Made by a program: the position numbers and the translations under genes. Shown one piece after another: positions 25,000 through 35,944 of a stretch of DNA of 64,000 nucleotides. Every line of letters begins with the position of its first letter. The first letter of the stretch is position 1. The notes under the pieces are model-generated. The model had not been told where the DNA came from. It saw only the letters and a program-made list of their open reading frames with translations, and made no database searches. This DNA comes from Zingiber officinale (taxonomy: Eukaryota; Streptophyta; Magnoliopsida; Zingiberales; Zingiberaceae): positions 116,231,794 through 116,295,793 of the forward strand of contig NC_055991.1 in NCBI RefSeq assembly GCF_018446385.1. Reading direction: 5' to 3'.

Positions 25000-26500
25000 G
25001 ATCCCTGGAAGGCCTCCAAGCTAATGCGCAAAGATAAAGACACACAAAGCCAAACTTGTTATCTTCCCCAGGCGCGCTCACAAGCGCGAGGCTGTAGAAG
25101 GCTAGCTGCCGGGCAGAGAAAGAAGAGAAGAAATGATATTTCCTCATTCTGGTTTTTGAATTCTCAGAGTTACGGATTGCTCTTTATAGTCTCTTTGTCT
25201 GTAGAAGCTGACCATTGATTCCTGGCTTGTTCATGCCTTCACACTTTGAAGGCAATTATTATGCTAGAAAATAACTAAATTCAAGCTTTGTCAGTTTAAA
25301 TTTATTGAATTATTTTTCTTGAGTTGCTTGGCTCAACATTTCAAATTTTAATGTAATTGTTCGAAAATGAGCTTTGTTGATTAAATTTTATTATTTCTAC
25401 ATTTAGTGTTTTTTAAACAGTTGCTGGTAATTTATTATTTTTATTAAGTTTTTAATTTATTAAATCTATGACATCTAACAATCAGATAATAAATCTCCGT
25501 TGAATAGATTAGCAACCGCTGTTTTTTTATTTATTTATAATAAAAAGACATCTCGACATAATTTTTCTGAGAAAATTTAAAATAAAATAATCTTTTTAAT
25601 GTTGGGGAGAATAGGTCTTCTAAGTTATTAAAATAGTTGAAAGGGTGTTTTAATAAATCAATTTAATTTGATTAAAAAATTATAAAATGCAGTTTTATAG
25701 AAAAAATTATTTATGAACTGATTAAAATTATTTAAAAGGATCAAAATCATTATAAAATTGCCCTAAAATTATTATAGTTGTTACTATAATAGATAAAAAT
25801 GATTTCGATTAATATTAAATAATATTGTTTAAATTGTTAAAAAATAATATAAAAGTATATTATATATACTATTTTTCGATAAATTTAAATAAAATATAAT
25901 TTAATTTTTTTACGTAGAACTGTTTTAACAGGATGAAAATAAGAGGTATTCTTTTAACGTTTCTTTATTACTCAACTCCTATATCAGAAAATAATTTCTG
26001 TGTAGCATATTTAAATTAAAGTATAATATATTTTTTTATTAAATTGAGTATGAGTTTATTTTTATTCAATCTCGATGCTAATTAAATGATATAGAATTGA
26101 TGAGAAATTAAGTTGAGTTTGCATGCAGACCCCTTAAGAAAAGGAAAAGGTGTCTTTTGATCATTCTGATAAATAGGAGTGTATTTTTGTTTTTTTTGGA
26201 CTTTTTTAATTTTACCAAACGAAGGCTAATATTAATATAGGGTTTTTGATACCTTTCTCGCGCGCCGCACTTCCTCCTCGCCGTTCGCCGTTCGCCGTTC
26301 GCACGCCATCGCCGCACCTGATACAACTCTAACGCTCCACGAGCCATCACTGCTAACTCACAGCACCGACGAGCGGCCTAACTTCGGCGAGACGGCGAGC
26401 AAGCAGCATCAGGGATCTACCCTCTCGAGCCTGCAAGTGAAGGTGTAGGCTGCTATCGACGGAAGGTGATTTCCTCCGCGGTGGGATCTAACCGTGGTGT
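25000..26500. other. Spacer and LAS1 promoter/5' UTR region
   Basis: 25000-26220 is AT-rich with no gene seen. From about 26260 base composition changes sharply: a CGCCGTT repeat (about 26278-26300) and GC-rich leader sequence. The stretch 26510-26650 reads as a leader intron ending TTGTTTCAG just before the LAS1 start codon. Confidence 0.45.
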
Positions 26501-26664
26501 AGGCTGCTTCTCTTATTTGCGTGTGTGCTTTTTTTTTGCGGATCAGCAGTGTGTTCGTTCCTCTCAATTCCACAAATTTAGAGTTGTTTCTATTTGCTTT
26601 ACTTTTTTGTAATTTTGTTTCTTGGTTCTGTTCTTGTTACGAGTTGTTTCAGCTAAGGCTTTTA

Positions 26665-29600
26665 ATGTCTGCGATGGAACTAATGGGGCCGGAGGAAGAG
26701 CTATCCTTAGATTACAAGCTCGTGCCATGGTCCAGTTGGGATCAGTGGAACTTTGTCAGAGAATGCATCTTCTCTTCATCACCCAATGCTGTCACCATGG
26801 CTTTGCAAAGAGTACTACCTTGCCAATACTTGATACTTACACAGAAGTCCCTTTGCCTTTCTGTTCTAAATATTTTTATCGTCTGATTCCTTTGTCGATT
26901 TATTTAGATATCCACTTGGCGGAGCAGAGGCTGCCTTCCCATCCCTATTCATGTCACAGCTTCTATCGTCAAGATTCAACAGAAGGATTTTTTCTTCAGG
27001 TTCAGGAATTGGGTTATATGTTAAGTTTTTATTTTTTACACTTTCAAGGACACTTCATGTTGTAGTTATGAAATCCTAATTCTTCCTATTTTGTGACTGT
27101 AGGAGTGACCTTACAGATGGCATGCTAGAATCAGATGAGATGCTTTCTATGCTCTACAGCATGGCAATCATCAGGTGAGATTTTTTTCTAACATATCAAT
27201 ACACTTGCTTTGATACAACAAGTTTAATAAGGTTTCAAAGAGGGTTTCCATGCCCCATCAATCATTCCACTTCATAGCGTGTGTGCGGCACACACACATA
27301 TGGCAACATCTTTGTTGAGAAGATTGGCATATCTCATTGTGTCTCAACTTTTTAACCTGCCTTTGCCATGGCTCTTTTTTTAGAAAAGTTCTTGATAAAT
27401 ATTTCATATGTTAGAGAAGAATACTGATTCAATCTTTGGTTGTTGGTTCCTTCTGTTTCAGGTTTGTTAATTGCTTTGTTGGACATAAGAAAACAAAGTT
27501 TTCCATTGCTGAGTTAGCGGATGCAATTGGTATACCAAGAGTGTTGGTTGACATTCGTCATGGTAAGAAAAAAATTTCTTTTTTCCCTTTGTCCACTCCA
27601 ACTCTATTTTCCACTTACTTTCTCATGTTATAGAGAGCTCTCATCGTGATCTTCCATCTCTTCAGCGAGTTCGTCATGCTAGTGTGAAGGTATACCACAT
27701 TCTTAGTAATGAAAAATAACATGTAAAGGTTATTTTACACTTCAATTATGCTTCCTTATAGAATTATCATTATAACTGTGTGTACCTTTTATATGCTTAT
27801 GCTATTGTTCTCAGTCCTGTAATATCTACAATTAACTAGTATCATATCTTTAATTGTTCACTGTATTTCAATCAAGCCTCTGCCAGTGCTGTTCCTTTTG
27901 TGCACCCATTTACTTGATTTTTCTGTTCTATACCTATCTGTCTAATATTATTCTTTATGCTGTCTAATTTCATTGCCTGGTTGAACAACAGTCTATTCCT
28001 TTTTTAATATTTCCTGGTCATCTGAGTGAACCTTTGTTATAAGACATTAGAAACTGGAACTAAAAGTAGGCTTGCATTATTGAAAATATTTAACTCATGT
28101 TACTTCCATTTTCCAAATTATAAAATAACATTTTATTTTAATCATTTTTTTGTGTGCCTTCATATACCACATGCTGCAAATTGACGAGATTTGTATGACT
28201 AATGCTTACATAGATTATTACTAGCTACAAATGATATAGATTTCAACTTGGTCAGTTATATTATGTATTATTCATGAAATGATAAAGAATAATGTTGTTA
28301 TTCTCAGAGAATGAAATAAAAAAAATTTGTATTTCTTGATTTGTCTATGCATGTTTAGTCCTCATTTCTATATTTTGATTTGCGAGAACTGTGTAAACTA
28401 CCAGATATGGAATAAATCTCCACAAGATCATAATATTGACAGTTAAAAAATTTACTTCAGAAGATACCTATTCTAACGTACCAGAATAATTAGAGATTGA
28501 GGAATCATTAAGAAGAATTAGGAGGGAATAACAGTTCTACAGGATTGGGATTCCAAGGTATTTCTGCTACAAAAAGCAAGAACTATTTCATAGAAATTCA
28601 TCAGGAATGGAATAGTTATTTTTGTGAACCCAATGTACTACTTTCTGTTCCCCTCTGTTTGCTTTTTTATTAATTTTCTAATGTACTTTCTTTTTTGTAC
28701 TTCAGGCACTAGATTGGCTGAAATTTAATTACTGGGAGGCCCAAAAGAACAGGATTCCTGATGTTCGTAAAGTAATTAGGTCTAAGTTACTTGAGATGAC
28801 TTGCTACTTGAAAACAAAGAATGTCGCAACCAGTTCAGGTGTCAAACAGAGACGTGAGTGAACATTTCATTTTTGTTTTTGTATCATTAGTTATATTTTA
28901 AGAATTGACAAGGGCAAAGCTTGCTTGGTATATTATGTGGGATTCAGATGCTTCTTTCATCCAATTCATCTCTCTATCAGGCTTATATTACTCTTTTATG
29001 TAGGCGACATTCCATGAATCACTCAAATTTTTGGGTTGACTTGTGTGGTATTCATATAAATTCATACCAACAAATGATACGGTCCACTAAGTAGTCTATG
29101 TTATACTTAGACAGTCAGTTAATTTGACCAAAGTGTGTCTATCAAATCATAAGACCTGATTCACTTCCAAATTTGCTACAATTGTATGGCCCCTAGGCTC
29201 CTTCAACCCCTGTTCCAAAGGCGTAATTCACTAGCAAAATATAGAACAAGGCCATTTGATGATTGCAAGCTTCATTCAAATAGATCTAGATCCGTAACTT
29301 CAATGTTTTCTCTCTTGTTTTTTTATTAAGTTTAGCATACAATTTTATTTGTATCAGATACATCGGAGGTAGTTGATCTTGCGCAAGGAATGGCAATTAG
29401 TTTAGCAAGCCTATAGTTCGCTCAGGACTTAAAGAATAAGGTTCAGTATCATATTCTTTTCTTTGAAAGTGCTGCAATAAACAAAATTGTGGCACAATTA
29501 CTCTGTAAATGACCATGATTTGATGATGACTTAGTATGTCCATATGAATTTGACAACTAAAAATAATAATTATATTTGAGTTAAACATCTCGAAACAATC

Positions 29601-32600
29601 AACATTTGAATCTAGTGAAAATTATGAATCTAAATCTAGCCTTGATTAACTTGAGACAAGGAAGATAGACCTGGATTTAGGTTTTGTTGAATAGTCAACA
29701 TTATTGGAAGCTTGAATTGTTGCGGTGTAAATAACCATGATCTTTAGGATGACTAGTATATCTGTGAATTTTTTGCTGCTAAAATTAGAGTTATATTTGA
29801 TTTCTTGAAATTATTGACATTTGAATCTTGTGAAAAGCATGAACCTAAACTATTTAGTCATGATTACATGAGACAAAAGAGTTTTGGGATTTCAGCTTTG
29901 TTGAATAATCATGACATTATTGGAAGTTTGAATCGTGGATTGATCCACACAGCTTGAGATTAAGATTTTAGAGCTACAATAAGATTTTAGAGCTTGAGAA
30001 AATAGTTGAGCTTATCCATTTACATATTATGCTTAATACTAGCCTGAAATGCTAGCCCAAATTAATAGTAATCTACTCATCTAAGGTTATAAAATTTCTT
30101 TTTTAGCTCATGACTCACTGGATGTCACATTTCCCTCATCTAAGACTTCACGTTGTCTTTAAAATCCAGTTCAGCTTAGCTCAAAATCATCCTTAATTGG
30201 CAACATGTGATGTCCAATGGCAGCTACACCATCACATATAAAGTCTTGTACAATATCTCATGCACCGGGGTCATGGTGCCGTGGTAGGACTAGGACCTCC
30301 AGATTATCTCTCAAGCACCCGCGGTTCGAACTCCAGTTACGGCGTATTTGTACGAATTTTTCCTTCAAATGGGAGGCGTAATCAAAGGATGCTGGGCTTC
30401 TGGGCTGGTCACCACGTGCACTTCCCGATTTACCCTGGCCGGTGGGAAACTTCCGTGGGGCCGGGCCAGTCACCCTAGGCTCGACGTTACCCAGCCTGGT
30501 TAATCATTTTTTTTTGTACAATATCTCATGACTAGGTAAATGCCTCCTCATGCGCTAGTCATTATTCCAAGGGCTAGTAGTCATCCATGATTTATCTCCT
30601 TTGTGTTGGTCCTGGGACAGGTTGGCGGGAGCGCGGGGGACGAGTACAGTCACCTTTTGTCAACTTGTACAATATCTCATGAAACTTAAGATTTGACCAC
30701 AATTATCATGACCCACTTAAATAAAAGAACTAACACATTTACTTATCAGATCCAACATTGGCTCAAAATGCTTAAGTCTAAATCAATGATTTCTTGCTTA
30801 TCTAAGCATATGAAGACTCTTTATTTGCTATTAGTGTACAACTCACCAAATGGAACAAACTAGGTGTCACATGTACTACTTACTACTAGTATGTTCTTTG
30901 TTTCCATCGTTGATTGCAGTACTCTTATGGTTTTATTTTTACCCATATATGTTTATTTATTACCTTTGCTTTTCTGCCCACTTCTGACAGGCCTGAGTGG
31001 ACCTGATATGCTAAGAGCAGGGAATAAACTCTCTTCACGCATGACCACAATGCTTCAGTCTTCTAAATCCAATAGTAATTTTCGAGTTTCATATTTCTTG
31101 TCTAATTTGATTTTGATAGTATGCTAGAATTTGAGTGCTTAAATGTTTAATACAGCCATGACAAAAAACTGTTGTAATAAACCATATGGACTAGTCATAT
31201 TATGATGATATTTTCAAGGGAACTGCCATGTGTTGTGAATACTATGTAGATTCAGTCGACCAATTATGACTAGGAAAGGTGAGATATGTAAGTAGATGGT
31301 ATGGAAGTCAGATTAAAATGAAAAACATTGGAGACATTTTCAGATATAGTCAGGAAACTGCAAACAGGAGAAAGTAATGGAACCCGTATACCTAGAGCTA
31401 TATCCAGAAAAAGTTATGGAACATCAAAAACTAGAGCTACCTACGTGCCTGGACTAAATTGTTGTTGATCATACTAAGAGCTATTGGCTTAATACTTAAA
31501 TTAGGGTTTCTTTTATCCTTAAATGGGTTTCTTTGGCAGTGGAATGAAAGTATGAAACATTTTACTGCTTTTTTGTGCATCGTATTGACTCATTCAAGGA
31601 ACAAACCTGGTGGCCATTTTGCTTGCTTGTTTTGCACTCTTTATTCGTTACCTTGAGTTGTGTTTCAAATTATTTCTTCTCATGGCAGCGTAACTTTTTA
31701 CAGGGTCTCAAAAACCGCTACCCAGGATAACAAAAATTATTGCTCGTCTCTATTCATCTTATCCATCAGAAGTAGTTTCTGTTCTGTTGGAGCTTTTTCA
31801 TCTACAAACACCAGGATCCTCTGACAACATTGATGTGGAAAATTCCATTGAATCAGATGCTGGCAATCAAGGGTCCGCCAATTCGTTGCATGATTTAAAA
31901 ACTATCATTACCAGATTGTCTAGCAAGAAACCCAGATTATTATTGAGCTTGCTGAGAAAAATTCTTGAAACTATTGAAATCAGATTCGCCAAAAGCCTCT
32001 CTGGTAAATACCTAGACATGCTACTAAATTGTCAATTTGTGTGGATTTTCTCCTACTTGATATTATGCTTGTCTATTGAAGCTGAAGATCCCTAGTCTTT
32101 TCGTCTCCAGGTGAATGCGATATTCATTTATCTCAGATTCCATCTGAGGTTGATTACTTGACTAATTTATGTTCCCTTGTTCGATGGTTAATTATGAATC
32201 TCAAGTCATTGAAGGGTGCTGGTTTCATTCAATTTGACAATGAAGCTGAAGCCTTTTCTATTCACAAAAATAAAGTTCAAGTTTCACTGCATAAGCTTAT
32301 CCGCAAATGTCTCACTTTATCTCTTATCGGAAACCAGCATCTTTGTGATTCTGTGCTGCTACTTGTTGAGATGACAGAGGATAGTTCCGTAAAAGAGAGA
32401 TTAAAGAAACTCCCTTTGCTCAACTATAAAGCTCCACCCGCAGTCCAGGTCCCTTCCTATTCTAATACCGAGAGCATGTTATTAAAAGAAGAGGATGCAA
32501 TTTGTCATGCTACAGAGAAATTGGCTATCTTAAAGTCGAAGATCAAGGCTCGCAGCCAAAGGGAGGTTGCTCCAGGGGTTGATGTTTCAGATACAGACAC

Positions 32601-32961
32601 CACATGGACCGTGGCCAAGTCATGGATCTCATGCCCGATTGGCATGCTACCTTGCTCTTTTAGTTCAACTCCAGTTCTCCCTGTTCTTGACCAGGTTGAT
32701 ATAGATACCAAAGCTGGATTGGAGAAGGACAACAACCTCAGTTTCCATGCAAGTGACTATAGACAATTGGTTTATCCCTCAGAGATGTCGGTCGCTGAGA
32801 GCCCTAACAAAAAACTAAAGACATCTCAAGAGGTACAATGCACGTATTTTCCGGAATCAACGCGTGCCTTGGAAGGACGATTATTGATCAATGGTGTATG
32901 GACGAAAGCGAGTGAAGAAGAGTTGTCAATTATCCAATCTCAAATGAGAATTTTTGCTTGA
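26665..32961 (+). CDS. LAS1: LAS1-like pre-ribosomal RNA processing protein
   Basis: Nine coding exons: 26665-26811, 26908-26999, 27103-27174, 27462-27562, 27634-27689, 28706-28853, 30991-31074, 31704-32003 and 32111-32961. All junctions are GT-AG and keep frame, giving 616 aa. The Las1 domain fills residues about 15-160: LVPWSSWDQWNFVRECIF in exon 1, WRSRGCLPIPI in exon 2, MLYSMAIIRFVNCFVGHKK across exons 3-4, then AIGIPRVLVDIRHESSHRDL and ALDWLKFNYW. LAS1 is the endonuclease that, with the GRC3 kinase, cleaves and processes ITS2 of pre-rRNA for the large subunit; the RHESSH segment matches the catalytic RHxxxH motif. The C-terminal 280 residues are less conserved. Start: first ATG after the leader intron, with a second ATG at 26674. 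The gene looks intact; introns 5 and 6 are long, and 6 is loaded with repeats. Confidence 0.9.
29501..29942 (+). repeat. Degenerate tandem duplication, ~220 bp, in LAS1 intron 6
   Basis: The unit 29501-29727 is repeated at 29728-29942. Shared landmarks in order are TAAATGACCATGAT, ATTATATTTGA, ACATTTGAATCT, TTGTTGAATAGTCA and ACATTATTGGAAG. By eye the copies differ at many sites, so the event is old. Confidence 0.6.
30263..30515 (+). mobile_element. tRNA-derived SINE with perfect target duplication
   Basis: It is 253 bp including a 3' T run. TGGTGCCGTGG (about 30273) resembles the pol III A box and GGTTCGAACTCC (about 30323) the B box. The 3' part is GC-rich and ends TGGTTAATCATTTTTTTTT. It is flanked by GTACAATATCTCATG on both sides (30248-30262, 30516-30530). 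A 72-aa frame and a reverse frame inside it are chance. The family is not one I can name; it differs from the Au SINEs in this window. It lies in LAS1 intron 6. Confidence 0.8.
30531..30663 (+). mobile_element. Second SINE-like module at the same target
   Basis: It contains GCTAGTAGTCATCC, TGATTTATCTCCTTTGTG, GGGACAGGTTGGCGGGAG and ends CAGTCACCTTTTGTCAA. It is flanked by the 18-bp word CTTGTACAATATCTCATG (intact outer copies at 30245 and 30664). Relatives occur near 23150 (minus) and 24480 (plus). No clear pol III boxes were seen, so it may be 5'-truncated. Confidence 0.55.
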
Positions 32962-33070
32962 TACTTGTCGATCGTAGTTACAATTATTTGTGGATTGAAT
33001 GGACTTCCCAAATCCTAAATGATGTGCAATTTTGAAACTGAAAGATGTGTCAAATGCTATTTCCTTGCCT

Positions 33071-33115
33071 TTTATTCAAGTGAGATAATAAAATGATTTA
33101 AAATAAATAAATAAA
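33071..33115. promoter_or_regulatory. Poly(A) signals of the convergent LAS1 and Nudix genes
   Basis: On the plus strand three overlapping AATAAA motifs lie at 33102-33115, about 140 bp after the LAS1 stop. On the minus strand AATAAA (TTTATT at 33071-33076) lies about 115 bp after the Nudix stop at 33192. If both are used, the two 3' UTRs overlap. Confidence 0.45.
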
Positions 33116-33191
33116 TGAACGAATTCTGAATTTTGGTCCCTCCCTAGCTGCACCTAGTCAGTATTTACAAGAAAGAACTCTCATTTAGTGT

Positions 33192-34589
33192 TTACAGAAG
33201 CTCTTCAAATTTATCCAGTGCTTCTCTCATCCATGAATGCTTGCACACTTGCCTTGCTTCTGCTATACTCACCTGGTTCATGTAATTAACGAAAAAAAAA
33301 TCAGAAAATTTGCAGGTTTGATTCCCTGTTCTGAATCTGTTTGATGTATACATGACTCACCCATTTGCGCTCTCGGCTATTCATTTCCGGCCATTGCTGT
33401 AGCACCTCTGCGACTTCCATGGCAAACATGTAGTGGATCTTATCTTGGTCCTCGCTCAGCCATCTGCCGAGATGACCCTGCCAATATTGCATCGATCGCA
33501 CAGGATTATCACCATGACAACATATCATAACAATTTGGGTTTCAATCTTATGATCGTCGTCGTGGTCATGAAGCTATATTTGTCTATCTAATTTGGGTTG
33601 ATAATATGAATCTTCTCTCTCTATCAAGCTTATAGTGCTTACCTTGAAGTTTCCTGTCACACCAGCTTCCTCAAATGCTTCCCTGGAAGCAGCTGCTGCC
33701 TTAGTTTCATCAAGCTCCCAACCACCCTGTTTATATATATAAACAAGTTAATTGATTGCATGGTTTTTACAAAGGTTGTAATTTAAAATATAAATTTTAT
33801 CAGAAAAATATGCATGCCTTTGGGAACATTAATTCAGTGCCTTTCTGAGAGCTTACGACGAGAACCTCGATGGCTGGATGAATGGCTCCCGGAGAAGGAT
33901 TCTCCATCTTGAATTTGTAAGGAATGCATCTGCTCAACCAGTGTGTAAGACAACAACAACGTTAGATCAGAACAGTCTTCAAGGAAAGATTTCAAGTTTT
34001 GGAGTGCGAGAAAGTTTGAATTTTGAACCCTAGATTTTTTTTATTAGCTCGAATTCCTTATTCATCTCATCCATGAAAAATCCATCTAAAATTAAGAGAA
34101 GATGCATGAAGTTGTGAGAATGCATGAACCTTTTTTTTTTTTAAGATCAGAAGAGTCTTCATTGAGAGTTTGAGACAATCAAAGTCAAGAAAGCATTTCA
34201 ATTTTTGTTTCCGAATCGAGTACAAGAGACTTCAATTTTTCATCGCATAAACTCAATACGAAGAAAAAAAAAATGCAAGAACCCTAGAAACTACATTGCA
34301 TTTTTTTAGCTTAAATTCCAGGCGAGAAGAGAAGATGCATAAACTCGATGAGAATAAATGAATCCTAGAAGCCAAATCGCATGTTTAGTTCAAATTCAAA
34401 TCTATTTTTTCATTTTTTTTTTTTGGGTTAAAATTCAAATCTAACAAACATCGCAGCTTCCGGATGCCACAGAAAGAGACGGGAGCGAAGATGAAACGAG
34501 TGAAACGAAACGCACCCGACGACGAGACGGCGACCAGCCTTGTACCGCTGCAGCCTCCTCCCACGGCGAGATACCAAAGAAACCACCAT
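33192..34589 (-). CDS. Nudix hydrolase (plant NUDT12/13/16/17/18-like)
   Basis: Five exons read on the minus strand: 34589-34516, 33929-33818, 33726-33643, 33477-33361 and 33272-33192, in frame throughout, 155 aa. The N-terminus MVVSLVSRRGRRLQRY and RLVVGCIPYKF is typical of this plant subgroup. The Nudix box occupies residues 63-85 with every key position present: G63, E69, R77-E78, E81-E82, G84-V85. The enzyme would hydrolyse a nucleoside diphosphate linked to another group, using the box glutamates to hold Mg2+; members of this group act on diadenosine polyphosphates or diphosphoinositol phosphates, and the substrate here is not settled. Intron 2 starts GC (AAG|GCATGC) and not GT; no GT donor keeps both frame and the conserved LMFPK-GGWELDE join. 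An upstream in-frame ATG (34760) exists, but 34589 gives the family start. Confidence 0.9.
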
Positions 34590-35944
34590 CTCTTTGGCCG
34601 GAATCGCCGAACCAGACCTAATCTCTCCGCCGGAAGCAATCCCCCCACTCAAAGAACAGCAGCGAGGAGACGATGCCGGGGGGTCGAGGAGGACGAAAGA
34701 GGGCAGATGCAGCTCCTTTGCGGCACACCCGCTTCTTACCATGATACCATCCAATCGCAAGACGATGCGGAGCAGGAGAGGCGACGAGGGAGCGGAGAAG
34801 AGGAACGATAAGATTCATTGGGATGGGAATGGAGCAGGGGATCGGATTATAAATGGGAGGAAGAGTGATTGTTGATGTTGACCATGATTCGATCTCGTCG
34901 ACGCGGCTTCTTCTTCCAACGCCAAATAAGCAGTGACGTGTGTGGAACGTTACAAAACGCGTCGGTCCCAACCCGACCTGATACGATCGATAGAGTAACG
35001 GAAGAGAAATTTTTTTAAAAACGCCCTTATGTTTATTATTTCCAAAAGAGTACTCCGTGTTAAAGAAATATTAAAATGGCACCCATTGTTTTATTTAAAA
35101 TTGTTTTAATACCATTAAAAATAAAGATGAAATGTTATTTTATATTTTTTAATGCATATATATACTCGAAACAATCTATATATAAATTTTCCGATTAATT
35201 TAAAATATAATTAATAAAGTAAAATTACAAAATATAAGTCAAATAACACAATCCATCATTAATAAGACATGATAATTATTTAAATAACTTAATGGTTGTA
35301 AATAATATTGGCAAAGTGTAAAAAAGATATTTTGATGACGAGATTAAATTTAATAGGAGATTTTTTTTCATATAAAGGAAAAAAAAGGCTTTACTTGGGC
35401 TTCTTTCAAAATCTCATAAAGATGGACCAAATTGCAAAACAAACATCGAAAAAAATATACATAAAATCGTGGCCATAATTCTTAATTGTGTGTAAATATT
35501 GACCAAGAAAACCAGGTTGACTTTGTCGTAGTTATAATATGCGACTCGGGTCAATGTTTTCTTGAGAAGTTGATTAATTGACCGATGACTGTAATAATAC
35601 GAAGGCCGACATCAATACAATAAGGTACGTACATTGAAACTCATTCCACATACGTACGTACGAAGGCCGGCATCGATATAGTACAAGTTTAAAGGAAGTG
35701 ACTTTGACTTTTCTTTTTTAATTTATTTTTATTTCTAACAATAAAATCAACTAAAACTACTATAAAATTATTTATTAATCCAAATAACGTAACTAGTTAT
35801 ATTAAAGATGAAAATAAAAGAATCACATTCCATTGTTGATTCTTCACCGGAAGAACATTAGAAAAGTACGTATTGCAATTGGACGATTGAGAAAACATGT
35901 TCAATAGTCAATGATACCTTGGCATATTATCACTCATCTATCGG
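34590..35944. other. Nudix 5' region and spacer
   Basis: 34590-34960 is GC-rich leader or promoter DNA of the Nudix gene; the several open frames there are shadows. 35000-35944 is AT-rich spacer to the 3' end of TDX, with short repeats of TACGTACGTACG type near 35650 and nothing coding. Confidence 0.5.

Larger units (their letters stand above)
30245..30681 (+). repeat. Three copies of one 15-18-bp target site around two SINEs
   Basis: CTTGTACAATATCTCATG is present at 30245-30262 and 30664-30681. The same word, preceded by T's, is at 30514-30530. SINE-like modules of different families occupy the two gaps. This is the pattern expected if one SINE inserted, creating a target duplication, and a second later inserted into the left duplicate. 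Confidence 0.85.

Noticed and set aside
24000-26260. Search for a gene in the spacer before LAS1
   Set aside because: Only short frames; no splice-consistent coding signal.
30258-30478. Two overlapping ~70-aa frames
   Set aside because: Both lie inside a SINE with clear target duplications and have no homologue I recognise.
34428-34760. Longer N-terminus for the Nudix protein from the ATG at 34760
   Set aside because: The extra 57 residues resemble no Nudix family member, and the conserved start is at 34589.
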